DNA of 64,000 bases from an uncultured Gammaproteobacteria bacterium (GTDB taxonomy: Bacteria > Pseudomonadota > Gammaproteobacteria > UBA6429 > Thiohalophilaceae), in assembly GCA_913064945.1 (NCBI GenBank), contig CAJYAN010000005.1, positions 124,001 through 188,000 on the forward strand, given 5' to 3'. The position numbers were made by a program, and so were the translations under genes. Shown piece after piece: positions 18,598 to 27,885 of this stretch; the stretch's first letter is position 1, and every line of letters begins with the position of its first letter. The notes under the pieces are model-generated. The model had not been told where the DNA came from. It ran no database searches and saw only the letters and a program-made list of their open reading frames with translations.

Positions 18598-20245
18598 TGC
18601 GGAAGATCTCCATGTCGACGCCGATACCACGTTGTTTCAGGTTTTCATAAAACTCGGGAATTTGCCCGGTCGGCATATACTTACCCGTGACACGCCCCTC
18701 ACTATCAAAACCATCCTGCTGAAAACGAAAAATATCCTGCATTTGTACGACACCGGTTTCCATACCGGTAATCTCGCTGATGTGGGTGACTCGACGACTA
18801 CCATCAGGGAAACGGCTTTGTTGCACGACGATATTGATCGCAGAGGCAATTTGTTCACGGATCGCCTGGGCGGGTAGCTCCATACCGGCCATTAGTACCA
18901 TGACTTCGAGACGCGAAAGCATGTCACGTGGGGTATTGGCGTGAGCGGTAGTGAGCGAGCCATCATGACCGGTATTCATGGCCTGCAGCATATCCAGCGC
19001 CTCGGCACCACGGCACTCGCCGACGACTATCCTGTCAGGCCGCATACGCAGACAGTTTCGTACCAGATCACGAATCGTAATCTGACCCTTGCCTTCGATA
19101 TTCGGTGGACGTGATTCAAGCGAGACCAGATGGGGTTGGGCAAGTTGCAACTCAGCGGCGTCTTCAACAGTCACGACGCGCTCGCCCTTGGGAATATAAT
19201 TGGACAACACGTTAAGCAATGTGGTTTTACCGGAGCCGGTGCCGCCGGAAATAATGACGTTTTGCTTGTTGACGACAGTCATTTTCAGGAAGTCCATCAT
19301 CGCGGGGCTGATGGCACCATAGTTGACGAGGTCGCGATCGGTGAGTTTTTTCTTGGAGAATTTACGTATGGTAATGCATGGCCCTTTCAACGCCAGCGGT
19401 GGGATGATGGCGTTGACACGCGAACCATCCTTGAGTCGGGCATCGACCATGGGTGAGCTTTCGTCAATACGCCGACCCAGAGGTGAGATAATACGTTCAA
19501 TAGTCGACATGACGGCATCGTGGTCACTATACATGACGTCGGTTTTCTCAAGCTTACCGTTTCGTTCGATATAGATATCATCAAAGGAGTTAACCATGAC
19601 CTCTGTGATGGACTCATCATCAAGCAAGTCCTCCAGGCAGCCGAGGCCAATGGTTTCATTGAGGACATCTCTGGCCAGGATATCCCTGTTGATATGGTCA
19701 GGAAGTCCTTCACCTATGGCATCAAGGATTTCACTAATGAGTCCTTCGACGTTATTGCGTAGTTGCTTTTCATCCCAGTTGGCGATATCCGTGCGGCGCA
19801 AATCCATGTTGGATAGCAATTCCTGATGCACGTGATTACGCCACATTAGTACCTCACTCCTCAGGATGGAGTTGGCATTACGAATTTCCTGGGTGTTGAG
19901 GATTTCCTGGCTCTGTATGCGGCGTTTATTTTTTTCCTGTTCTTCGTATTTGCTGGCATCGATAGAAATAAGATAATTACCGACACTGACGGTATCATCG
20001 CCTGACAATGGTCCTGCCTTGCCTGATATTTTACTGCCATTTAGTAGTGTACCGGCACCATCACTTCTATCTTCAATGTAGATGCCATCATTTGTCTGGA
20101 GTATCTCCGCATGAACGGGGGCAATACTCCAGCCGCGTAACTGCACCAGGTTATCGCGTGACTTGCCTATGGTGCAGTGTGTTAGCACACAACGTAAATC
20201 AGAAACGGAAGAGTTGTTTTTTGTTTTAACGCTAATATCAAACAT
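18590..20245 (-). CDS. cpaF: FHA-domain CpaF/TadA secretion ATPase
   Basis: The 551-residue protein joins two modules. Residues about 20-97 are an FHA domain: the CTIGKSRDN glycine-arginine-type start, the conserved histidine in APVHAEI (His45), [13 protein letters not shown] and [14 protein letters not shown]. After a charged linker, residues about 160-545 are a CpaF-type hexameric ATPase with Walker [10 protein letters not shown] (334-342), the acidic VTVEDAAEL, Walker B RIVVGE (405-410) and the His-box TTAHAN (432-437). It powers Flp pilus assembly. Ordinary CpaF/TadA proteins lack FHA, a phosphothreonine-binding module, so phosphorylation-dependent control is inferred. Confidence 0.95.
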   Translation of the reverse strand: MFDISVKTKNNSSVSDLRCVLTHCTIGKSRDNLVQLRGWSIAPVHAEILQTNDGIYIEDRSDGAGTLLNGSKISGKAGPLSGDDTVSVGNYLISIDASKYEEQEKNKRRIQSQEILNTQEIRNANSILRSEVLMWRNHVHQELLSNMDLRRTDIANWDEKQLRNNVEGLISEILDAIGEGLPDHINRDILARDVLNETIGLGCLEDLLDDESITEVMVNSFDDIYIERNGKLEKTDVMYSDHDAVMSTIERIISPLGRRIDESSPMVDARLKDGSRVNAIIPPLALKGPCITIRKFSKKKLTDRDLVNYGAISPAMMDFLKMTVVNKQNVIISGGTGSGKTTLLNVLSNYIPKGERVVTVEDAAELQLAQPHLVSLESRPPNIEGKGQITIRDLVRNCLRMRPDRIVVGECRGAEALDMLQAMNTGHDGSLTTAHANTPRDMLSRLEVMVLMAGMELPAQAIREQIASAINIVVQQSRFPDGSRRVTHISEITGMETGVVQMQDIFRFQQDGFDSEGRVTGKYMPTGQIPEFYENLKQRGIGVDMEIFRNV

Positions 20246-20254
20246 AACGATCGC

Positions 20255-21604
20255 CTATTCTAAAAGGTCGCGGTTACCGGAATCCTGGTGTATCCAGTCC
20301 TTAAATTCTGTAACAGTGCGAAATTTTTTGATCATTTTCTCGCGTTGCGAAATCATGTCTTTATTGTATTGAGAATCGGCATCAATGACCTGCGGGGTGA
20401 CAAAAATAACCAGCTCGGTCTTTTTGTCGGTGCGATCATTGTTCCTGAAAAGGGCGCCGAGGATAGGGATATCCATTAGATACTTAACACCATTGACATT
20501 TTTGCTAAGGTCAGAACTGAGCAGGCCTGAAATGACCATTGTCTGTCCTTCTTTCATACTGAGATCGGCATTGGAGCGGCGGGTAAAAAATCCCGGGATG
20601 CCATTAATGGGTTTAATGGATTGATCGGGCGCGCTGATCTCTGTTTCAAGGTGGGCAGTAATGTTGCCTTCACGATCGACGGTGGGCGCGATGTTAAGTT
20701 TCACACCGAACTCTTCAAACGTGACGTTGCTTTGTCCCTGGGCGTTGGTGGTCGGTAACGGAATTTTACCCCCGGCCAGAAATTCCGCCTTACCGCCGCT
20801 GCGTGTCGCCAGTGTCGGCGAGGCTAATACCAGGGCGTCACCATCACTTTCCATCAGGTTCAGGCGGGAGGTCATGGAGGTAACAATGCCGAAATAACCA
20901 AAGGAGGGACTTTGCACTGGTGCGGCAATGGTGGTGCCATCAATAGTGACAGAGACCGGACCGGATTGACGCGGTGCCCATACGCCACCTGTGGCAGGTC
21001 CATTTATACTGGTCTGCCAGTTAATACCCAATTGATCCAGATGGTTGCTGCTGAATTGCGTGATCTTCACTTTCATCACAATCATTTTGTCGTATGAAGC
21101 TTCAGTACGTTGCGCAATATCAAGAATGTTAGGATATACTTTTTTAATAGCGTCAACTTTAAGGCTGGCCTCTTTGCCCAGCATGCCGTCAATCACGGGT
21201 CGCCCACCAACAGAACGGATCTCGACACCACGTACCCCCGTCAGCAAGGCGCGCAATTCTTTTACTGCGGTACTGGGATTCGACTTTGAAATTTTGACAA
21301 GGTAGTCACGCTCCCAGTGTTTCTTCCCCCATAGGTGGATAATCGTCTCACCCGGGGCCTCTGCGAGGATAATGAGCTGGCCCGATTTGGTAATGGAAGT
21401 GCTGAGTAATTTTCCATTGCCCACTGCGACCCTGTCGATTTGTCCGATTTTAAGGACATGAACTTCGCCGGCATATAAATCCAGTATACGTTGCGGATTC
21501 CTGGCAAGTGCCTGCTGATTAAAGGTGAACAGACCGGCGACAATGAGGAGGAGCGGCATCGACATCAATCTAAAATTACTTTTGTGGTTATTTTTCATAG
21601 TCAT
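20255..21604 (-). CDS. cpaC: Flp pilus outer-membrane secretin CpaC/RcpA
   Basis: The 449-residue protein has a signal peptide (MKNNHKSNF... to ALA), with a possible start two codons in. An N-terminal CpaC/BON-like domain contains DLYAGEVHVLKIGQIDRVAVGNGKLLS (around 42-68), and RGVEIRSVGGRPVIDGML follows. The C-terminal secretin domain includes SPTLATRSGGKAEFLAGGKIPLP, IAPTVDREGNI, and GLLSSDLSKNVNGVKYLMDIPILGALF, the secretin signature. It forms the outer-membrane ring for the pilus. It lies between cpaB and the ATPase gene. Confidence 0.94.
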   Translation of the reverse strand: MTMKNNHKSNFRLMSMPLLLIVAGLFTFNQQALARNPQRILDLYAGEVHVLKIGQIDRVAVGNGKLLSTSITKSGQLIILAEAPGETIIHLWGKKHWERDYLVKISKSNPSTAVKELRALLTGVRGVEIRSVGGRPVIDGMLGKEASLKVDAIKKVYPNILDIAQRTEASYDKMIVMKVKITQFSSNHLDQLGINWQTSINGPATGGVWAPRQSGPVSVTIDGTTIAAPVQSPSFGYFGIVTSMTSRLNLMESDGDALVLASPTLATRSGGKAEFLAGGKIPLPTTNAQGQSNVTFEEFGVKLNIAPTVDREGNITAHLETEISAPDQSIKPINGIPGFFTRRSNADLSMKEGQTMVISGLLSSDLSKNVNGVKYLMDIPILGALFRNNDRTDKKTELVIFVTPQVIDADSQYNKDMISQREKMIKKFRTVTEFKDWIHQDSGNRDLLE

Positions 21605-21613
21605 CTCTCTTCG

Positions 21614-22906
21614 TTACTGCACGGTTATTTTTTCGACGGTGGCAACACCATTTTTACTGTTGCCGCCGGAGAGGAAATCGATAAAGCGCGTCCTGGAAGC
21701 AAAGTTTGCCTGACGTGCTTTTTTAGAAGGCAGGCCGAAGCTTTTCGCATCCTCATCACTAATAGGCTCATCGGCAACCTTACCGATGACTTCACCACTT
21801 TCACTGACAACAGTACCATCTGCCGTTTGCTTGCCAATGACCTTGCCGGTAGCATCAATTACCGAACCGTCTTCCTGTACCGTACCGATAACATTGCCGT
21901 TGGCATCGGTAACAACCTTATTGACGCTACCTAACTGGTTACCTTGTGCATCAACAATTTTGCCATCCGCCGTCTGTTGGCCAATAACGTTGCCGCGGTT
22001 ATCAACGACCTTTCCGTCGCTGCGCAGGACACCGACGATTTTTCCATTCTTATCCCTGACGACCTTTGGTGGTGGTGTCGCTTCTGCGGCAACCTGCTGT
22101 GCCAGCGAAAGAATATCTGAAGGCTGTACATGAGAAAAATTGGCGAGCTCGGCATCGGCACGATTACGCAAGACGGCGCTGAGTCGACCGGCTGATTTGG
22201 CGGCGAGCAGCAGGGCCGATTCTTTCGCGGTGAGATTAATCGTAATGTTGGAATAGCCCCTACCGTCACGCGCATAAGCGACGGACATGCTCGCCTGTAC
22301 TTTAGGTTCGAGACTGGTGCCTGTGGCGAGGACCTCCACATTTTGCAGGAGTGGAAAGACAACATCACCGCCGGTGCCGCCAACATATTTGGAAGACATC
22401 GTGACATACAGGTCTATTTTATTTCCCGGTTGCAACATACCGGCATTTGAACTCAGTTCATCGACCGTAATGGTGACGGCTCGACGCCCCTTATTCAGTA
22501 TGTCTGAGAAATCCTGACGGGCAATACCAGAGACATGTGTCCAGAGGAGCGCACGCCCCGCCTTGATGGGTTCGATAAGTCGGCGGCCTTCAATGCGAGA
22601 AAATTGCGAAGGTGAAATCGCCTGCGAGTGGACATAGCTTTCCGGGATGCTGCGTAAAGACATATTTGCCGAGTTGACAACAGCGCCGCTGGGTAAGTCT
22701 CTACTGGAGACAACCACCTTGACCATGCGTTTGCTGGGTTGCTGGTAGGCCATGCGGAGTTGTGCTTCACGCAATTCCAGGTACTTGATCGCCATGAAAG
22801 TTGCCAGGGCAGCCAGACCCAGGGCGATCAACAGGAGTCGCAATGGTTTATTGGCACGCAGAATTGCCATCGCAGCAGTGAGTTTATTTTGAGTGGTCAT
22901 AGGCAC
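21614..22906 (-). CDS. cpaB: Flp pilus assembly protein CpaB/RcpC with repeat insert
   Basis: The 430-residue protein has an N-terminal membrane helix (about 22-42), an SAF domain (about 62-125, VVVSSRDLPSGAVV), and the RcpC/CpaB domain with AVTITVDELSSNAGMLQPGNKIDLYVT (143-169). Residues 281-376 are made of about six short repeats of the form V-V/I-D-x-x-G-x-V-I-G-x-x-x-x-D-G. A short C-terminal region with FIDFLSGGNSKNGVATVEKITV follows. CpaB is a periplasmic component that stabilises or gates the secretin. The repeat block is not part of standard CpaB proteins. Confidence 0.92.
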   Translation of the reverse strand: MPMTTQNKLTAAMAILRANKPLRLLLIALGLAALATFMAIKYLELREAQLRMAYQQPSKRMVKVVVSSRDLPSGAVVNSANMSLRSIPESYVHSQAISPSQFSRIEGRRLIEPIKAGRALLWTHVSGIARQDFSDILNKGRRAVTITVDELSSNAGMLQPGNKIDLYVTMSSKYVGGTGGDVVFPLLQNVEVLATGTSLEPKVQASMSVAYARDGRGYSNITINLTAKESALLLAAKSAGRLSAVLRNRADAELANFSHVQPSDILSLAQQVAAEATPPPKVVRDKNGKIVGVLRSDGKVVDNRGNVIGQQTADGKIVDAQGNQLGSVNKVVTDANGNVIGTVQEDGSVIDATGKVIGKQTADGTVVSESGEVIGKVADEPISDEDAKSFGLPSKKARQANFASRTRFIDFLSGGNSKNGVATVEKITVQ

Positions 22907-22955
22907 GCTTCTTATCGTTGTATTAAGTAAGTTATCGGAAATTTTTTCTAGTACG

Positions 22956-23219
22956 TTAGTCAGGTATTTCAGCTACCGACATGGAATAGGAATACGCCTC
23001 ATAGTTTCGTTTCAGAACATTGATAAGATATTCAACCAGAGTCGGATTGCTGGTATGTGGCTGGGCGACCAGTTCAAATGCATTGTTGGAGTGTTCATTG
23101 TCACCAATGATCTGGTTTTCATTGAGTGGCAGTGGCACCGCAAAGGCAAAAAAAATCGCAACACAGACCACCAGATACTCCACAGATGCCTGGCCTTTTA
23201 CTTTTTTGATCAAGTTCAT
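22956..23219 (-). CDS. Small Flp/TadE-like pseudopilin
   Basis: The 87-residue protein begins MNLIKKVKGQASVEYLVVCVA, a prepilin-type signal: a basic leader, glycine at the cleavage site, glutamate and tyrosine at +5/+6, then a hydrophobic helix to about residue 28. The remaining 55 residues are polar and unlike the Gly-rich tail of major Flp pilins. It is probably a minor pilin or pseudopilin. It lies between cpaB and a gene for a secreted protein of unknown function, on the same strand. Confidence 0.75.
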   Translation of the reverse strand: MNLIKKVKGQASVEYLVVCVAIFFAFAVPLPLNENQIIGDNEHSNNAFELVAQPHTSNPTLVEYLINVLKRNYEAYSYSMSVAEIPD

Positions 23220-23227
23220 ACTGTCAC

Positions 23228-23908
23228 CTAGAATAGTGATTTTTTAGTGGTCTGGTTTAACTGGATATAGCTGGTATTGCCAATGGTTCGCAAGACGATG
23301 TCGATGGCCTTGTTGCCCTTCTGGAAGGCAAGCACGTGTCCGGCGCGCGAGACAACGTTATCCATAACAAGATTCCAGCCTTTGTGCTGATAATGGCCGA
23401 TATAGTAACGGCTGTTGAATTTGAGACTTTGCTTATTGTGTGCCAGCAGGACACGTGACTGGCCATTGGTATCACTGGAAAGGATATCGTCAATGACACT
23501 GCTGCCGGGTGGCAAAGGTACACCAAGGGCAACATAATCCTGTTTGACCGGTTGCTCAGGAATTTTCATGATGCTGATACGACCATAAGCATGCTCATTG
23601 GCATCTTGCTGTATTTGGATGGTAATGAAATCCTTATTGTGCTTATGACTGATTTGTTGCCAGGGTCCGTACTGGTTTTCAACATATTCGTCATGCCACT
23701 GGTTGCGATAGTATTCGAGTATGCGCTGCATGGAGAGATGGCTGCTAAAGACACGGATGTCCATGGGGATGCCATGGTAGCTAAAGGAATTCGCCAGATG
23801 GGTCACCTTGACGGTGGGAGGCAGCGGTACGTCAGGCCAGCCGGCTTTCGCGGACAGGCTGCACACTGACAGGAACAGGAGTATATAAATACGCAATCTT
23901 GTTGGCAT
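23228..23908 (-). CDS. Secreted protein of unknown function in the Tad locus
   Basis: The 226-residue protein has a clear Sec signal peptide (hydrophobic stretch 9-19, likely cleavage after SAKA). I do not recognise a family. Two halves look related: each begins D/G-VPLPP followed by V and a run of beta-strand-like sequence, then a motif with tyrosines and tryptophan (RILEYYRNQWH around 66-76; SRYYIGHYQHKGW around 172-184). That suggests a duplicated domain. It is 2 bases from the TadE-like gene upstream and 8 bases from the small pseudopilin downstream, so it is cotranscribed with pilus genes and may act in the periplasm with them. Confidence 0.75.
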   Translation of the reverse strand: MPTRLRIYILLFLSVCSLSAKAGWPDVPLPPTVKVTHLANSFSYHGIPMDIRVFSSHLSMQRILEYYRNQWHDEYVENQYGPWQQISHKHNKDFITIQIQQDANEHAYGRISIMKIPEQPVKQDYVALGVPLPPGSSVIDDILSSDTNGQSRVLLAHNKQSLKFNSRYYIGHYQHKGWNLVMDNVVSRAGHVLAFQKGNKAIDIVLRTIGNTSYIQLNQTTKKSLF

Positions 23909-23910
23909 GA

Positions 23911-25131
23911 TTAAAACATCCCCAACAAAGTATTGAGCAGACCCGAGTCATAGGCCTTGTTACTGCGGGCCTCTTTTTCCTTGTAACTACAGGTGCCAAA
24001 GCGACAATCCGGTGTCTCGCGATTACCACGAATCGTATTGGTGTCTACATAACCGGGGATAAACTTGTCGCTGGCCAGTTCCGGAGCGATGGAAAATTTT
24101 CGCAGCGTCATGGTGCTCTGTGTGCCCGAGGTGAGACAACCGGTGAGAAAGCATCTACTAACAATCCCCCCCTGGCTGATGGGCGGTAAAGGGTTCAGAT
24201 TGGCCGAGACCAACCACTGCACGGGTGCAAAAAACGGTCGCAGCCAGCTACTCGGGACACGTTTTTCAGTGCGACGTTGAAACATCTCAGCGCTCTGAGC
24301 AGACCACGTGTCAGCAAGAATACCGCCACGGGCGCTAATGTTGACTTCAGATAGTTTATCAAACGGCGCATTGAACGGTGTGTTACTTTCGGGGCCATAT
24401 CCCGGCGTCTTGCTGTTGTCCAGATTAGCAAGCTTGAATGAGACAGTATTTGAGTAAAGATTGTCCTTTTTGAATTCCTGGTCGGGCACGAAAGGTATCT
24501 CGCCTGTCAAATTGTTTAACGCAGATTCGTCAAAGATGGTCACGCCGCCGAGCTCAGACAGGTTGTTGGCCTGTTTGGCGAACCAACGGTCAACCGCAAG
24601 CTGTATCCTGAAGGGGGTCTGGATCAGTGAGGCAATCTGGTCAATGGTATCCAGAGCATTTGACTGTGCGATGCGATGGCCTTCTCGGTAGGCATCTTTA
24701 TTGTTCAGGCTGGCAGCACGTAGTAAGGGCTGGTCGCGGTAGTCATGCCAAAAGCTTCGCATATCTTTATCAGTGAGGATTTGTGGGCTTGGGCTGGTTT
24801 TAATTGGGTTGGTGCCCGCCTCAAATTCACGCAGTACCGTTTCGTTCTGTAATGCATCATAGCTTTTACGCGGTAAAGTCCCTTTATTGACGGTATCATT
24901 GGCCATGGCGTTATTGTCCGGGAAATAGACAGTCCTCTCCCAGGCCATGTAGCGTGCCGAAGCGACGGCAGTCTGTTTAATATCGATGACCTTGCCAACC
25001 AGGGGCACGAGGAGAAATATGGGTAAGAGTACAAACGCCGCCGCAATATTAAATTCAGTCATTGCCTGACCCCGCATCAGCCGGTGGCAAGGCGATAAGT
25101 CATTGATGCTGTTGGCGAGGACTGTTTGCAT
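23911..25131 (-). CDS. TadE/TadF-like pseudopilin, long form
   Basis: The 406-residue protein carries RGQAMTEFNIAAAFVLLPIFLLVPLVGKVIDI around residues 20-51, a TadE-type prepilin signal and helix, then SARYMAWERTV, common in long TadE-like proteins. A start at Met19, directly before RGQAM, would give a more ordinary leader. The large periplasmic part has no recognised motif; two cysteines sit in the RCFLTGCL segment, and there is another pair near the C-terminus (CRFGTCSY), which could form disulfides. It follows the TadG-like gene after 4 bases. Confidence 0.78.
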   Translation of the reverse strand: MQTVLANSINDLSPCHRLMRGQAMTEFNIAAAFVLLPIFLLVPLVGKVIDIKQTAVASARYMAWERTVYFPDNNAMANDTVNKGTLPRKSYDALQNETVLREFEAGTNPIKTSPSPQILTDKDMRSFWHDYRDQPLLRAASLNNKDAYREGHRIAQSNALDTIDQIASLIQTPFRIQLAVDRWFAKQANNLSELGGVTIFDESALNNLTGEIPFVPDQEFKKDNLYSNTVSFKLANLDNSKTPGYGPESNTPFNAPFDKLSEVNISARGGILADTWSAQSAEMFQRRTEKRVPSSWLRPFFAPVQWLVSANLNPLPPISQGGIVSRCFLTGCLTSGTQSTMTLRKFSIAPELASDKFIPGYVDTNTIRGNRETPDCRFGTCSYKEKEARSNKAYDSGLLNTLLGMF

Positions 25132-25135
25132 GGTC

Positions 25136-27361
25136 TTAATTATTAACAGGTTGCAAATTGGTGACGATGCCGATTTTTTTCAGATAGTTTTTCATCCCAT
25201 CCTTATCCATTTGTCGTGAATCTGGCGAGCGGCTGGCGAGTATGGCGTTTTGCAAATCCCTCACCAGTCTCGCATCTTGTGTATAGAGAGACCATTTTCG
25301 TAGTTCGTTGTCGACGGGCACCATATGCGCCTCCCAGTAGGGGCTGAAGGCGCTCCCCGGGTCGTTGTCATCATTCGGATTTTTATAAATAATGCGTGCC
25401 GTCGCCAGGGCATACATTGCCGGTTGATCGGAGCTGTCATCTTCGAGGAGTAAACGCATGGCATCTTCCACCAGCTTGCCAAAGACATCGCCCACACCGC
25501 CAGCGGCCGTCGTCACGGCTTTATTGAGGACGCCATTAAAACTGTCGACGACCCTCGTGATTTGGCCACGCATCGGTTCTGGTATGTAATTAAAACCGGT
25601 CGGTGTTGACAGTTTGTATTTGTTGGAAAATTTATCGAGTTCCTGTTTGGCGTAGTCACGGGCCTGCTTGTTGGCGTATTCACCGCCGCTTTCCGGCATT
25701 GAGTTCTCAATACCACCACTCCCCTGGGTTTGCAGGTTGAAGCGGTTTACGTCTGTGGCGTTGGTCTTGGTAATGACCTGTTCACTGGTGCGGAGCTTAT
25801 TGATGTTTTTTCGGACCCCAACAATAAATACGGGCCCCTTGAGAGCGTCGGCATTGAGTGTGCCGTGATCGAGCTCGGCGGCTCCGTAATAATGCGGGTC
25901 TACCGAGGTAAACGGCGCAATGCCGGCGTAGTTCGCCTTGGGGCGTTTCCCCAGGTTGCCTGTCGTGGCGGCTTCGAATGCGGCAACCGGTTGCAGAATA
26001 GGATTTAATGACCAGGCATCTCCATAGAGCTTGATCATGCCGGCATCCGCCCATTTATACCATTGGGTTCTACCAAGGCTTTTATTACCGGCGAGCTCTG
26101 CGGAGGCGCCGCCCAGCGGGATGCTCAGAAAGGTTCGTAAGTCGATGCCGAGATGATCGGTGACGGTTTTAAAATTAAAGCCGACACAACCAAAAAAACA
26201 GAGCTGGGCATTAAAGCCCCAGTCTTCCAGACCAAAGCGTGTCGTATCCATTGATGACCAACCAAGGGAACCTTTATGTTCAGCAGGTGCCGAGGTTAGA
26301 TCCTTTAGCATGTTGGCGGGTGCCACATCAAGATAACGCAGTGCCGTGCCGCCACGGGTGGCATAGCCTACCGACAGGTTGCCATTAATATCATAGCCAC
26401 CCCTGGCACCTGAGAGCTTTTCTCTAAGCATATTCACAGTACGAAAGTTAATATCGATACCAAAGTTGCCCTTGCTGGGGTCGTTCGGATTGACTGAACG
26501 CCGATCGCGCGTCCATGTGTCCCGTGAGTCGTTGACGATGGCGACATAACGCTGCTTTGCCTTTTCCTCGCCAGAACAGAAGCGGGTACCAATACCGGTG
26601 TTTTTTACTTTTTGAATTTCGGGGTCATAAGTTCCATAGTTATCCGGTTCGCAGGCAGCGCTGGCGCTACTACTATAATCGCCGAGGGCGACGGTATAGC
26701 GACTGAAGCTGAGGAATTGTTCGATCTGGCTAAAAATGGCGGCAAGGGCACCAAAGTTCGAGACGGTGGCATCCGTGGCATTGAGTTTTACCACCTTGGG
26801 GATGGTTTTCCATTGCTGTTCGAGGGTGGCGACACGCATGAGTTGTTGTGAGGCACCGAGGATATGGTTCAAGGCATAGTTAGAATAGGTCAGAATAGTA
26901 CCGAATAACTCGGTCATGGCTCGACCGGAGGTTTCATAGACGGCATTGAGGCCACGCGAAATATTTTGCAGGATGGTGGCCATTATATTTCCGACGACCG
27001 GTACCAGCCGTAGTCCTTGCAGACCGAGTGATCGGCCTTCCCCCGCCAGCTTAAAGCGTGCCCCCCATGAGCTAAAGGCAGAAAACTGGCCAATGGCCAC
27101 TTCATTGGCAATCATGGCGCGATTGGTGTAGGCCGCATAATTCATATAGCGCGCCGAAAGTGTGGCCGCACTATAGGCAGCCGCATCGGCGGCATTCTGC
27201 AGCTCCATCTTCTGCCGGGTGAGTTGTCCGGTATTGAACATGATCAGAATGCCAACAATGACGACCGCAATGAAAAAGTACACAAAGATCATAGACTGAC
27301 CCGTTTGGTACTTGTGTGTATTGAAAGATCGCATGGTCGTGGGTTGCGTGACGCAAGCCAA
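25136..27361 (-). CDS. TadG-like pilus assembly protein
   Basis: The 741-residue protein has the Tad-domain N-terminus: GQSMIFVYFFIAVVIVGILIMFN (membrane helix about 22-43), then the hallmark LQNAADAAAYSAATLSARYMNYAAYTNRAMIANE. TadG-like proteins are large pseudopilin-like components anchored in the inner membrane. The chosen start is a TTG with GAGG 6 bases upstream; an ATG nine codons in (27334) is possible. The long periplasmic region has cysteines in pairs (for example LCFFGCVGF) and no other domain I recognise. It is the first large gene after the pilin. Confidence 0.82.
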   Translation of the reverse strand: MACVTQPTTMRSFNTHKYQTGQSMIFVYFFIAVVIVGILIMFNTGQLTRQKMELQNAADAAAYSAATLSARYMNYAAYTNRAMIANEVAIGQFSAFSSWGARFKLAGEGRSLGLQGLRLVPVVGNIMATILQNISRGLNAVYETSGRAMTELFGTILTYSNYALNHILGASQQLMRVATLEQQWKTIPKVVKLNATDATVSNFGALAAIFSQIEQFLSFSRYTVALGDYSSSASAACEPDNYGTYDPEIQKVKNTGIGTRFCSGEEKAKQRYVAIVNDSRDTWTRDRRSVNPNDPSKGNFGIDINFRTVNMLREKLSGARGGYDINGNLSVGYATRGGTALRYLDVAPANMLKDLTSAPAEHKGSLGWSSMDTTRFGLEDWGFNAQLCFFGCVGFNFKTVTDHLGIDLRTFLSIPLGGASAELAGNKSLGRTQWYKWADAGMIKLYGDAWSLNPILQPVAAFEAATTGNLGKRPKANYAGIAPFTSVDPHYYGAAELDHGTLNADALKGPVFIVGVRKNINKLRTSEQVITKTNATDVNRFNLQTQGSGGIENSMPESGGEYANKQARDYAKQELDKFSNKYKLSTPTGFNYIPEPMRGQITRVVDSFNGVLNKAVTTAAGGVGDVFGKLVEDAMRLLLEDDSSDQPAMYALATARIIYKNPNDDNDPGSAFSPYWEAHMVPVDNELRKWSLYTQDARLVRDLQNAILASRSPDSRQMDKDGMKNYLKKIGIVTNLQPVNN

Positions 27362-27442
27362 ACACTGCCTCTTCCCTAAGGCATATATAATCGTGCTACT
27401 AAAATGATTAAGCTGGTGTTAGGACGCCATTCGCACAGACGA

Positions 27443-27700
27443 TTAGTTGCCACCGCCGGCATTCCCGCCAAAATCTTTGAGACCGGATTTGCCGCTGCCG
27501 ACGGCGCTGTTAATCGCGCTGCTATCAACTTTGTCAGTGCCCTTGTCGCCCGCAAGCTCCTTAGTCATGTTGCCGACCTGCGTGCGTACGGTTTTGCCGA
27601 AAATGGTGTAGACGGCGATGGCGGCAATGGCGATAAGCGCGACAATAATAATGTACTCGGTCATGCCCTGGCCGGTAATTTTTCTAGGCAGTTTTTGCAT
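27443..27700 (-). CDS. flp: Flp family type IVb major pilin
   Basis: The start was set at the ATG at 27700, because GGGGAA lies 7 bases upstream. Upstream frame extensions give an implausible N-terminus. The 85-residue prepilin has a 10-residue leader MQKLPRKITG, then QGMTEYIIIVALIAIAAIAV: glycine before the cut, glutamate at +5, tyrosine at +6, then the hydrophobic helix. This is the classical Flp signature. The rest is a polar tail rich in Lys, Asp and Gly ending GGNAGGGN. It forms the pilus fibre. An 81-base gap separates it from the TadG-like gene, so it may be expressed at a higher level. Confidence 0.93.
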   Translation of the reverse strand: MQKLPRKITGQGMTEYIIIVALIAIAAIAVYTIFGKTVRTQVGNMTKELAGDKGTDKVDSSAINSAVGSGKSGLKDFGGNAGGGN

Positions 27701-27842
27701 CTCTAGTTTCCCCATGGCTTTAAGTCCGTATATAGTTGTTTGTTCCCCTAGTGTCTTTACGATATTACCTGATGATACCGTTAATGGCATCATTCTAAAG
27801 TATGAAATTGGCCAGTTGTGGCTGATAAATACCATTATCTTA

Positions 27843-27872
27843 ATTAATGGTAAGCTGGAAGTATCTCGTCAA
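27843..27872 (-). promoter_or_regulatory. Possible sigma-70 promoter for flp
   Basis: On the minus strand, TTGACG (27872-27867) and ATTAAT (27848-27843) are separated by 18 bases. Transcription would begin near 27836 and give a 5' UTR of about 135 bases before the pilin start. The -35 box lies just upstream of the ribosome-binding site of the divergent response-regulator gene, so binding at one promoter would affect the other. Confidence 0.3.
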
Positions 27873-27885
27873 AGTGGAGGCCGGG

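Noticed and set aside
15156-27700. The pilus locus as a type II or type IVa system
   Set aside because: CpaF, TadB/TadC, CpaB/RcpC and the Flp pilin signature with a very short leader identify it as Tad/Flp (type IVc).
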